Assembly: GCA_013824385.1 (NCBI GenBank)
Contig: PNNU01000045.1
Location: 1 to 12,990, forward strand
Direction: 5' to 3'
Length of the DNA stretch: 12,990 nt
Source of the DNA: Anaerolinea sp.
Lineage (GTDB): Bacteria; Chloroflexota; Anaerolineae; Anaerolineales; Anaerolineaceae
Below the pieces are notes generated by a model that was not told the origin of the DNA, ran no database searches, and saw nothing but the letters and a program-made list of their open reading frames with translations. Positions 1 to 6,540 of the stretch are shown one piece after another. Within the stretch, counting starts at the first letter, position 1. Each line of letters begins with the position of its first letter. Both the position numbers and the translations under genes were made by a program.

Positions 1-86
1 TCATGCAACCGGGGGTTTATATTCTTAATAGATTTCTTATTTAAGAAGTTTAATTGTAGATTAATGAATACTATAGGAGAAATAAA

Positions 87-332
87 ATGGACATTTTAAC
101 CTGGATAATTGTTGGCGCCATCGCCGGTTTTCTGGCTGACGCTGTGATCAAAGGAATCAACCTTGGCTTGATCGGCAAGATAATCGTCGGTATCGTCGGC
201 GGTTTGCTGGGCGGATGGTTGTTTGGTCTGTTGGGCATCAGCCTGTTCTCAGGCTTCCTCGGCGATGTAGTCACAGCTTTTATCGGCGCAGTGATTTTAC
301 TGCTGCTCTTAAGGCTCATCCGCAGGAAATAA
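87..332 (+). CDS. GlsB/YeaQ/YmgE family small membrane protein
   Basis: An 81-aa, very hydrophobic and glycine-rich protein. Three membrane-spanning stretches are visible: about residues 4-20, 28-50 and 56-77, ending in the basic tail RLIRRK. The GxxxG-like glycine packing (GKIIVGIVGGLLGGWLFG) and the length match the GlsB/YeaQ/YmgE family, also called transglycosylase-associated proteins. These are small inner-membrane proteins linked to general stress responses, with no established enzymatic activity. The start is supported by AGGAGA at 75-80, 6 nt before the ATG. The gene stands alone: an intrinsic terminator follows 22 nt after the stop, and the next gene is convergent. I see no convincing -35/-10 pair in the 70 bases upstream. 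Family assignment is fairly sure; the biological role is not. Confidence 0.88.
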   Translation: MDILTWIIVGAIAGFLADAVIKGINLGLIGKIIVGIVGGLLGGWLFGLLGISLFSGFLGDVVTAFIGAVILLLLLRLIRRK

Positions 333-353
333 TCAAAATATATTAACCATTAG

Positions 354-382
354 GCCCCGATTTCTATAGTCGGGGCTTTTCT
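354..382 (+). terminator. Rho-independent terminator after the GlsB-like gene
   Basis: A perfect 7-bp GC-rich stem (GCCCCGA at 354-360, TCGGGGC at 370-376) with a 9-nt loop is followed by TTTT and further T-rich sequence. It lies 22 nt past the stop at 332. In the opposite direction no T run follows the hairpin, so it probably serves mainly the plus-strand gene, although the convergent kinase gene ends only about 30 nt away. Confidence 0.85.
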
Positions 383-406
383 TATTAAAGATAATTATTG
401 TTAAAA

Positions 407-1792
407 CTAAACTTGTGCAAACGTGATGCGGATGGTTGTGCCCTTGTCTTTACCTTCAGACTCGGCGGTAATTTTTCCATTCTGAGAGAGCACCAAAGCT
501 TTGCAAATTGCCAGGCCCAAACCCATTTTGCCGCGGTTGGCTCCGCGCGTTTTATCAGCTTGATAAAACCGGTCAAACACAAAGGGCAAATCATCTGCTT
601 CTATTCCTGCGCCATTATCGGCTACAGTAATTTCGACAAGTTTTAAGTTGGTCGTTGCATTGAGTTTGATCTTTCCGCCTGACGGTGTGTATCGCAGGGC
701 GTTTTCAATAAGATTTTTCAACACCTGCTGCATACGTCCTTCATCCACAAAGATTTCAGAGTTCAGGTCTTTGGCATCCATTATCAGGGTGATGCTTTTG
801 CGCGAAGCAATCGGCTCATAAATCTGATGCACATGCCTGAGCAGAGCAACCGGTGAAATTGGCTGTAACTGCATTTCAAGCGTCCTGGCCTCCACCTGGG
901 TCAGGGTGGTCAGGTCGCCCACCAGACGGCGTAGGTGTTCAATCTCGGCTTTAATGATTTCAATTCGTTCAGGTGAAAGTGTAATATCCTTTTCTTCCAA
1001 CATTTCCATGTAGCCCGCAATAACCTGAAGCGGGGTACTCAAATCATGGGTAATATCGGCGGTTAGGCGCTTGCGCTGTTCATCCGCCGTGGCTAGGTCA
1101 TCGCTCATTTGATTGAATGTGATGGTAAGCTGTCCAATTTCATCTTTGGAGGTAACAGGAACTTGCTGCCTGAGTTCACCCTTTGCCAGAGATTTCGAGG
1201 CTTTGGTCAAACGTCTGATGGGTTTAACGATGCCGTTGGCGAGTAGTATTCCCATGGCCACAGCTACTATCACTCCGGCTAACGCAGCCATGCCGATTGC
1301 AGAAGTAACGCGGACCAGAAATAGTTCTTCTTGCGGGTTTAAATTGAATTCATGTTTCTTGTCTGGCAAAATCCAGGCAATTGTGTCACCATCAACCTTG
1401 ACCGGTATGGCATCTCTCAATTTTTGTTCGGGAAGTGTTTGACCTACATCGTAGCCAAAAATGGGTACTAATGCTTTGTAATTTGTATCCACGAGGCCGT
1501 CTATACCACGAAACTCATGTGATTGTGGCGGCGGCTCATTGGAATCAGACGGCAAGACCGAGCCTGAATATTCTCCGATTTGAAGATAATAATCATAAAA
1601 CCCTTCAAGGCTATTCTGGGATTCATAGTAGTTTTGCACTTCTTCTTCAAGAAGAGCGGTTTGTTGATCAGATACCAGGTTCATTAGTGATTGACTAGAA
1701 TTGATCCTGATAAATATTGAAATGATCAGTACACTGATTAAAGCGACCGCGAGATAAGAGAAGATCAGTTTACCTTTCAAAGATTTGATCAT
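407..1792 (-). CDS. Membrane sensor histidine kinase (HAMP-HisKA-HATPase)
   Basis: A 461-aa class I sensor kinase. It has a short N-terminal cytoplasmic part, TM1 at about 9-29, an extracytoplasmic sensor region at about 31-158 with no recognised domain, TM2 at about 163-186, and a HAMP linker at about 187-240 containing VKPIRRL and DEIGQL. The dimerisation/phosphoacceptor box has H249 in THDLSTPLQ, followed by the N-box (N360, N364), G1 (DNGAG, 392-396), the F-box (FVFDRFYQ) and G2 (GLGLA, 424-428). All catalytic motifs are intact, so it should autophosphorylate and pass phosphate to the adjacent response regulator. Its ATG overlaps the regulator's TGA as ATGA (1789-1792), indicating translational coupling. 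HDLSTPLQ replaces the commoner HELRTPL; I recall this form from Chloroflexota kinases. The signal sensed is unknown. Confidence 0.95.
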   Translation of the reverse strand: MIKSLKGKLIFSYLAVALISVLIISIFIRINSSQSLMNLVSDQQTALLEEEVQNYYESQNSLEGFYDYYLQIGEYSGSVLPSDSNEPPPQSHEFRGIDGLVDTNYKALVPIFGYDVGQTLPEQKLRDAIPVKVDGDTIAWILPDKKHEFNLNPQEELFLVRVTSAIGMAALAGVIVAVAMGILLANGIVKPIRRLTKASKSLAKGELRQQVPVTSKDEIGQLTITFNQMSDDLATADEQRKRLTADITHDLSTPLQVIAGYMEMLEEKDITLSPERIEIIKAEIEHLRRLVGDLTTLTQVEARTLEMQLQPISPVALLRHVHQIYEPIASRKSITLIMDAKDLNSEIFVDEGRMQQVLKNLIENALRYTPSGGKIKLNATTNLKLVEITVADNGAGIEADDLPFVFDRFYQADKTRGANRGKMGLGLAICKALVLSQNGKITAESEGKDKGTTIRITFAQV

Positions 1793-2478
1793 TCGTTAAT
1801 CTCCACGAAACGATATCCAATGCCGAAAACGGTTTCAATATACTTGGGTTGGTCCAGATCATCATCCAGTTTTTGGCGCAGGCTGCGAATGTGGATCTTA
1901 AGTGTGGACTCCGAACCTGCATAGCCATTTTCCATCAAGCGCATGCATAATTCCGCCCGCTTGATCACTTTGCCTGGTGACTGCATCAGTATCATTAAGA
2001 CTAAAAATTCCAGTGGGGTCAGATCAACGGCAACATCGCCTTTATGCACTTCATGTTTTTGCGTATCGAGAGAAATATCGCCAATTTTTATTGCAGCTTC
2101 TTCAACCTCTTTTGGGGCGGCGCGGCGCAGCACTGCTCGGATGCGCACGAGAAGTTCGCGCATGCGAAAAGGCTTGGTGATGTAGTCATCCGCGCCGAGG
2201 TCAAACCCGTGAATGATATCGGCCTCCAACTGTTTGGCGGTAATCATGATCACTGGTGTGCACGATTCACGGCGCAATTGGGTGATGAACTGGTACCCGT
2301 CCATATTGGGCATCATGATATCCAGAAGGATCAAATCAGGGTCAGATACCCGGGTGATTTCAAGCGCCTCTTCACCGTCAGAGGCAAGCAAGACCTCGTA
2401 ATTCTGGCTGGAGAGGAAATCATTCAGCAGAATTTGTACGTTACGCGTGTCATCCACAACCAAAATTTTGCGTGTCAT
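1789..2478 (-). CDS. OmpR/PhoB-family response regulator
   Basis: A 229-aa two-domain regulator. The receiver domain (about 3-118) has the acidic pair D9-D10, phospho-acceptor D53 in LLDIMMP, T80 and K102 (TKPF). The C-terminal winged helix (about 128-228) shows LTPLEFLVL, a recognition-helix region at about 188-205 and the closing hairpin VFGIGYRF, typical of the OmpR/PhoB group. It is the partner of the kinase that overlaps its stop by 4 bp. I chose the ATG at 2478, which puts the usual MTRKILVVDD at the N-terminus. The frame stays open to a GTG at 2538 (20 more residues, including an ATG at 2529), but those residues look unlike a receiver domain. No start has a good Shine-Dalgarno; see the TATAAT just before 2478 and the separate promoter candidate further up. 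The target genes cannot be told from this window. Confidence 0.94.
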   Translation of the reverse strand: MTRKILVVDDTRNVQILLNDFLSSQNYEVLLASDGEEALEITRVSDPDLILLDIMMPNMDGYQFITQLRRESCTPVIMITAKQLEADIIHGFDLGADDYITKPFRMRELLVRIRAVLRRAAPKEVEEAAIKIGDISLDTQKHEVHKGDVAVDLTPLEFLVLMILMQSPGKVIKRAELCMRLMENGYAGSESTLKIHIRSLRQKLDDDLDQPKYIETVFGIGYRFVEINE

Positions 2479-2484
2479 GAATTG

Positions 2485-2490
2485 ATTATA
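2485..2490 (-). promoter_or_regulatory. TATAAT box 6 nt before the regulator ATG (possible leaderless start)
   Basis: On the minus strand TATAAT is followed by CAATTC and then the ATG at 2478. Transcription would therefore begin at or next to the start codon. There is no Shine-Dalgarno at a normal distance and no good -35 hexamer 16-18 nt upstream. It competes with the alternative promoter at about 2582-2610, which would give a leader. The call is inference. Confidence 0.35.
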
Positions 2491-2581
2491 TCCAACCTGC
2501 GTTTTTGTTTGGAAAATGGTTGTGTTCATATTTTTCACTTTTAAGTCTTTAACTGGCAGTTAATTATTGAGTAGTGATCGA

Positions 2582-2637
2582 ATTGTAAGAAAAGGGGAGG
2601 GACATTGGGTATAGATTTGGTATAGAGTGGGTCTGAC
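2582..2637 (-). promoter_or_regulatory. Candidate response-regulator operator and promoter (tandem 11-mers next to a -10)
   Basis: Written on the plus strand, TTGGGTATAGA (2605-2615) is followed directly by TTTGGTATAGA (2616-2626), 10 of 11 bases the same, then by a weaker third unit GTGGGTCTGAC (2627-2637). On the minus strand a TACAAT (2582-2587) lies 17 bp from the edge of the repeat block, so the repeats sit where the -35 and upstream region would be. OmpR/PhoB proteins bind head-to-tail repeats spaced about one helical turn, often replacing the -35. It lies upstream of an OmpR-type regulator gene, so autoregulation is a reasonable inference. Confidence 0.45.
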
Positions 2638-2722
2638 TTTATCAAAATAATCTTCACGGAGTTTACTACAAGGTATAAAGTTTATTATCGTGAATTAGCC
2701 AGGAATAGATTCTTTAATTCCG

Positions 2723-2801
2723 GCCTCTCCCCTGCCCCTCTCCATCCGCGGATGGAGAGGGGTAAGCCCCCACACGCGAAGCGTCGGGGGTGGGGTGAGG
2801 C
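2723..2801. repeat. GC-rich fold-back intergenic repeat with a perfect 28-bp palindrome
   Basis: The core is a perfect palindrome, 14+14 bp with no loop, at 2735-2762, made of CCCCTCTCCATCCG and its reverse complement. Next to it a second imperfect hairpin pairs CCCCCACACGC (2766-2776) with GCGTCGGGGG (2781-2790). An outer imperfect stem pairs GCCTCTCCCCTGCCCC (2723-2738) with the complementary end GGGGTGGGGTGAGGC (2787-2801). The whole 79-bp unit could form a branched hairpin or cruciform. It lies 50 nt beyond the stop of the RACE gene and could end that transcript or protect its 3' end, but no T tract follows. I recall similar C/T-rich units scattered in Chloroflexota genomes; copy number cannot be checked here. 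Confidence 0.75.
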
Positions 2802-2852
2802 AAAATTACAAACTTATTCTCGTAACTAGCCTTGGAGAAAGTTGTGTTTAAA

Positions 2853-4676
2853 TTACAGTCCGATGGCATCCATATAGAAATCTACATAATCCTTGACGGT
2901 GGTCAGTTCCACATATTCGATGTGCTCCAGCAAGGATTCGGCTTCGGCGCGTTTGTGAATCGAGAGCAGCAGTTCGCGTGCGCCGCTACCCGCGGCGTTG
3001 CCCACCTGCCTGAAACGTTTAAGTGGAAGTTCGGGGAACATGCCGATGCGTTGGCAATTAACCAGGTCAAGGTAGGTGCCGAAAGCGCCTGCGACAAGAA
3101 ACAGGTCAATCTCTTCGACGGAGATATCCGCTTCGCGCAGCAGCACTTCAATCCCCGAACGGATGGCAGCTTTGGCGAGTTGGATTTCCTGAACGTCCTG
3201 ACGGTTGAGGGTGATTTCTTTCTTTAATCCGCTGGATTCCGCGGCAACGAGCACGAATTCAGGCTGACCTTCGCGCATCACCAGGCGTGCATCCTGCTTG
3301 TTGAATGCACCTCGGCGGTCGATCAGGTCATTGCGGCACAGTTCGGCCACGGCATCCAGAATGCCAGAGCCGCAGATGCCGACGGCCGGTTGATCGTCAA
3401 TGGTCTGCACTTTGACTTCGTCCCCATCGATGAACACACGTTCAATCGCCCCGGGGACGGCGCGCAATCCGCTGCGAATGTGGGCACCCTCAAACGCTGG
3501 CCCGGAGGCGCAGGAGCAAGCCAAATGCCTGCCCTTGTGCAGCAGGCTGATCTCGGTGTTGGTGCCGATATCCAGCGCCAGCACGGTCTTGAGGGTGTGC
3601 CTGGCGCTGGTGGCCAGCAGCATGGCGATGTGGTCCCCGCCGACAAAGCCGGCGATGTTGGGCGGCAAATAAACGAACGCGTTCCCGGCCAGTTTCAACC
3701 CGATCTTACTGGCAGCGAAGCTCATGGCATCCACCTGTGACGGATGGTACGGCGCGGTACCCAGGTTATGTACGGGCAGCCCGGCCAGCAGGTGATGCAT
3801 GGCGGTATTGCCCGCGATGACACAATCCATGATTTCGTCAGGGGCGGCGCCGGTCTTGGCGGTCAGTTCCGCGGCGAGGAGGTTGATGCCCTCAACCACG
3901 CATTGCTGCAAGGTCGAGGCACCTTCAACGTGCTCATCCGCGTATTGGATGCGGCTGATGACATCCTCCCCGTAGGCGATTTGCGGGTTGAGCGCACCGC
4001 CTGCAGCCAGAGTCTTGCCGGTCTCGAGGTCTACCAGAAAGGCGGCCAGTTTTGTTGTGCCGAGATCCACGGCCAGGCCGAGCAGTGGATGGTCGTGTGC
4101 CAGCGCCGTCACAATCTGGTGGCCGCGCATCACCAGCGTCATCTTATGCCCGGGCTGCTGCAGGAGGTCATTGATCGCGGGCAGCATGGATTCAGGCAGA
4201 TCGGTGTGCGGGTAACCGCACACTTTGAGTGTCTCACGCACGGATTCGGCGATGGAGTTTTTTTGGTTGGTGTAATCAGACGAAAGGTCAATCTCAAGGC
4301 GTTTGACGGATGGGGTTGGGGTGATGGGATTGAGTTCCCCTTCAAGCTGCAGGCGTTGCGTGGAGGCTAGCGATTCGGGCGGAAAATGTACTTTGCCATC
4401 CGAGAGGACTGTGGTGAGACAGGCCAGGCGCTCATCCGCGGGCAGACTGCCTTTATGGTGCATTGCAGTTTCTGTGGAGGTGATGGCAGAAAAATCCCCG
4501 CTGATCAGTTTGACCTTGCACGCCCCACAGGTGCCGTTGCCGCCGCATACAGCGTTGACGGCCATGCCCGCATCGCGAGCGGCTTGCAGCACGCTGCTTC
4601 CAGCAGGAATGAAAATCCTGCGGCCGAAGGGTTCAATGATCAATTCATACTGTGCCGGGGATTGCGGAGCGATCAT
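2853..4676 (-). CDS. RACE-type corrinoid activation protein (2Fe-2S ferredoxin + ASKHA, DUF4445)
   Basis: A 607-aa protein that would reactivate oxidised Co(II) corrinoid to Co(I) by ATP-driven low-potential electron transfer. The N-terminal ferredoxin-like domain (about 10-100) carries C44, C50, C53 and C86 in CGGNGTCGAC...RLAC, a plant-type 2Fe-2S set. A linker (about 100-195) follows, then an actin/Hsp70-like ATPase: phosphate-1 VDLGTTKLAAF (203-213), second phosphate loop ALDIGTNTEIS (367-377), SGPAFEGAHI (391-400), GICGSGILDAV (433-443) and VAGAFGTYL (528-536). The frame is open up to 4772, but the ATG at 4676 overlaps the DUF1638 stop as ATGA and puts the ferredoxin domain at the N-terminus; the extra 32 residues are histidine- and arginine-rich read-through of the upstream gene. 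Third gene of the corrinoid operon. Length and motifs are complete. Confidence 0.94.
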   Translation of the reverse strand: MIAPQSPAQYELIIEPFGRRIFIPAGSSVLQAARDAGMAVNAVCGGNGTCGACKVKLISGDFSAITSTETAMHHKGSLPADERLACLTTVLSDGKVHFPPESLASTQRLQLEGELNPITPTPSVKRLEIDLSSDYTNQKNSIAESVRETLKVCGYPHTDLPESMLPAINDLLQQPGHKMTLVMRGHQIVTALAHDHPLLGLAVDLGTTKLAAFLVDLETGKTLAAGGALNPQIAYGEDVISRIQYADEHVEGASTLQQCVVEGINLLAAELTAKTGAAPDEIMDCVIAGNTAMHHLLAGLPVHNLGTAPYHPSQVDAMSFAASKIGLKLAGNAFVYLPPNIAGFVGGDHIAMLLATSARHTLKTVLALDIGTNTEISLLHKGRHLACSCASGPAFEGAHIRSGLRAVPGAIERVFIDGDEVKVQTIDDQPAVGICGSGILDAVAELCRNDLIDRRGAFNKQDARLVMREGQPEFVLVAAESSGLKKEITLNRQDVQEIQLAKAAIRSGIEVLLREADISVEEIDLFLVAGAFGTYLDLVNCQRIGMFPELPLKRFRQVGNAAGSGARELLLSIHKRAEAESLLEHIEYVELTTVKDYVDFYMDAIGL

Positions 4677-5431
4677 CCTGGCGTGCACCTGAAGACATGC
4701 TTGTCGTAGGTGATATCCACGGTGCTGCCGGGGGGGATGACGATGAAGTTCTTGGCATCTTTTTTGGCCCATTCGCCATCGAGCAATCCGCGCAGGATTT
4801 TTAGATCGCCGGTAATGGTTTCAAAGGCCCAATCGAAACGTTCCGAATCTGCTTCAAGTTTGGTTTTGTAGCCGTCGGGGGTCAGCACGCCCATATCCAA
4901 AAAGGCGGCGCGTTTGTAACGCCTCTGCCAACTGCCCAGGGTCTCAATCAGATATTCGGCGTTATCCTTGCCATATTGACTGACGAAAACGTCATATTGT
5001 TTGGCCAGCGCCTCATCGGGGATGGGGCCGAGAGAGCGGAATTTACCATCTTCATCCGAGCGTTCGGCGAAATCCTGGGTGAACCAGTAAGTGCCGGGGG
5101 TTTTGTCAAATTCATCCGCGTAGCGCTTGGGGTCGCCGAGCAGCATGGCGATGCAGTCGTGCACACGGGGGATGACAATGGGGACGGAACGCGCCTGTAG
5201 ACCAAGGGTGCCATTGCCGCACAAGCCGTAGCCCATCAGCACGGCGTCATAGCCGCGTTCTTCCATCATATCAATTTTCTTCTGAAGCTTTGGGCGCATT
5301 TTGTTGGGTTCGTCATGCAGGCTGCGTTGTACCAACTGAATGTCGATGACATTCGGAGAGGTGGCGGCCAGGGAATAGAGCGGCCGCGCGAAGACTTCAC
5401 AGGCGATGCACAGATAACGGCTCAACGACAC
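4673..5431 (-). CDS. DUF1638 family protein, corrinoid operon
   Basis: A 252-aa soluble protein that I assign to DUF1638. The diagnostic-looking segments are ACEVF (10-14), LMGYGLCGNG (65-74) and PRVHDCIAMLLGD (88-100), the last with H91, D92 and C93. C8, C11, C71, C93 and H91 are candidate metal or corrinoid ligands; no biochemical function is established that I can name. DUF1638 genes are known to me from methylotrophic methyltransferase loci in archaea and bacteria, which fits this setting: 10 nt after the corrinoid protein and overlapping the RACE gene by ATGA. The start is GTG at 5431 with weak AAAGAAAG just upstream. It reads as an intact gene. An accessory role in corrinoid-dependent methyl transfer is inference. 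Confidence 0.85.
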   Translation of the reverse strand: MSLSRYLCIACEVFARPLYSLAATSPNVIDIQLVQRSLHDEPNKMRPKLQKKIDMMEERGYDAVLMGYGLCGNGTLGLQARSVPIVIPRVHDCIAMLLGDPKRYADEFDKTPGTYWFTQDFAERSDEDGKFRSLGPIPDEALAKQYDVFVSQYGKDNAEYLIETLGSWQRRYKRAAFLDMGVLTPDGYKTKLEADSERFDWAFETITGDLKILRGLLDGEWAKKDAKNFIVIPPGSTVDITYDKHVFRCTPG

Positions 5432-5441
5432 ACTTTCTTTA

Positions 5442-6083
5442 CTAGTCCGCGCCCATCAAATGGCGGGCGAGGGTTGCAGCCTGGTTGGCGTCGGGGGCAT
5501 AACCGTCCGCGCCAATGGTGTTGGCATACGATTGTGTTACAGGGGCTCCGCCGATGATCACCTTCACCCGATCGCGCACCTTGTGTTCTTCAAAGTAGCG
5601 TAGGGTGGCATCCATGTTGGTCATGGTGGTGGTGAGCAGGGCAGAGATGCCCACGATATCAGGCTTATGCGCCTGGATGGCTTCAAGGAATTTCTCGGGC
5701 GAAACATCCGTGCCGAGGTCAATCATTTCAAAACCGGCGCCTTCGAGCATCATGCTCACCAGGTTCTTGCCGATGTCGTGCAGATCCCCTTTGACGGTGC
5801 CGATGACGACCTTGCCGACGGGTTTGATATCCTGAGAGAGCAGCACGGGGCGGATGAGGGTCATGCCGGCTTGCATGGCACGCGCGGCGATCAGCATTTC
5901 AGGTACAAAGTATTCCCCTGATTCAAAGAGTTGGCCCACTTCTTTCATGGGGGCGATCATGCCCTCATTTAAAAGCGACTCGATATTAACGCCTGCATCC
6001 AGCGCGGCCTGAACCTTGGTTTTTACTCCGCTGGCATTGCCGTTGACCACGGCGTCATAGATTTCTTTGACGATCTTTTCCAT
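5442..6083 (-). CDS. Corrinoid (B12)-binding methyl-carrier protein
   Basis: A 213-aa protein of the MtbC/MttC/MtgC-like type that carries the methyl group on cobalt between two methyltransferases. The N-terminal four-helix cap domain spans about 1-85 (NEGMIAPMKEVGQLFESGEYFVPEML). The Rossmann-like B12-binding domain (about 90-210) has the base-off/His-on signature D100-L-H102-D-I-G105, with H102 as lower cobalt ligand, then S147-A-L149 and GG at 178-179. Size and motifs are standard. The start is well supported by GAGGAG (6089-6094), 5 nt before the ATG. First gene of an operon with DUF1638 and the RACE activator. No substrate methyltransferase is encoded before or after it, so the substrate (methylamine, betaine, methoxy compound or other) cannot be told. 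Confidence 0.95.
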   Translation of the reverse strand: MEKIVKEIYDAVVNGNASGVKTKVQAALDAGVNIESLLNEGMIAPMKEVGQLFESGEYFVPEMLIAARAMQAGMTLIRPVLLSQDIKPVGKVVIGTVKGDLHDIGKNLVSMMLEGAGFEMIDLGTDVSPEKFLEAIQAHKPDIVGISALLTTTMTNMDATLRYFEEHKVRDRVKVIIGGAPVTQSYANTIGADGYAPDANQAATLARHLMGAD

Positions 6084-6180
6084 CCGGGCTCCTCAACAAT
6101 AAAGTTGCGGCTAATGATAACCGGATTACACATAATGGGGAATACTGATAATTGGCCCACGTATGCTAATGCATGTTCAT

Positions 6181-6220
6181 TATCGGCAGGTTAAACATTA
6201 AAATTAGGTTAAAACCGATA
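6181..6220. promoter_or_regulatory. Paired repeats upstream of the corrinoid operon (possible operator)
   Basis: TATCGG (6181-6186) and CCGATA (6215-6220) form an inverted pair. Inside them AGGTTAAA occurs twice in direct orientation (6188-6195 and 6206-6213), 18 bp apart. The element sits about 100-135 nt before the ATG of the corrinoid gene. It could be a regulator site, but no clear -35/-10 pair fixes the promoter. I do not see a B12-box or a cobalamin riboswitch layout. Confidence 0.3.
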
Positions 6221-6238
6221 AATTACCGTTATTCAACT

Positions 6239-6350
6239 GAACTGTAAATTGGAAGGGCAGATAGAAGAGAACCGAGAACCGACCCCACTCGCAAAAAACG
6301 CTCGGGGGCGCACAAACCGCGGAACCGTGAACCGTGAACCGTAACCCTTA
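6239..6350. other. Gene-free stretch with short ACCGTGA repeats and a shared GC-rich motif
   Basis: No coding sequence is supported here. ACCGTGA occurs in tandem at 6324-6330 and 6331-6337 followed by a partial third unit, and the related GAACCGAGAACCGA lies at about 6269-6282. A GC-rich block at 6283-6311 matches, in inverted orientation, a block at 12067-12096. The stretch directly adjoins repeat copy A and looks like fused dispersed repeats rather than a gene. Confidence 0.5.
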
Positions 6351-6517
6351 ACCACGAAACACACCAAAATTTCTAAATACTCAAAAAAGATTAGTATAGG
6401 CGGTTCCACCCACAAGGAGTCGTATAACTTGTACACGAAAAATCAAAATCAAATTTAAAGGGCAGTTTTTGGTTTTTTTGCCCTTCTTTTAATTGTTTCC
6501 GTGTTTCGCGATCTTTA
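6348..6517. repeat. Dispersed intergenic repeat, copy A (MITE-like)
   Basis: It shares long blocks in the same order with copy B, at a steady offset of 195-199 bp: AAAATTTCTAAA (6366-6377), CCCACAAGGAG (6409-6419), ATCAAATTT, and TTTGCCCTTCTTTTAATT (6477-6494). It opens with TTAACCACGAAACAC and ends near CCGTGTTTCGCG, an imperfect terminal inverted repeat. Inside, AAGGGCA (6458-6464) and TGCCCTT (6479-6485) can form a hairpin followed by T-rich sequence. No open frame of note. The layout suggests a small non-autonomous element. Confidence 0.7.
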
Positions 6518-6540
6518 CGCCCCAGATTTTTAGGGGTTCG

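Noticed and set aside
354..376. The GlsB-like terminator acting also for the kinase gene
   Set aside because: On the minus strand the hairpin is not followed by a T run, so two-way use is not supported.
2044..2544. Plus-strand frame opposite the response regulator
   Set aside because: Antisense to a complete receiver and winged-helix gene; the product shows no recognisable fold.
3744..4370. A long plus-strand frame of 208 codons opposite the RACE gene
   Set aside because: It lies wholly antisense to a gene with intact 2Fe-2S and ASKHA motifs and has no domain or Shine-Dalgarno. It reflects the high GC of the real gene's codon positions.
6084..6240. A cobalamin riboswitch before the corrinoid gene
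   Set aside because: I looked for a B12-box and the multi-stem layout and saw only short repeats; the leader is also AT-rich and too simple.
6233..6436. Minus-strand 67-codon frame in the gap before the corrinoid operon
   Set aside because: It runs through repeat copy A and the ACCGTGA repeats, with low-complexity product and no Shine-Dalgarno.
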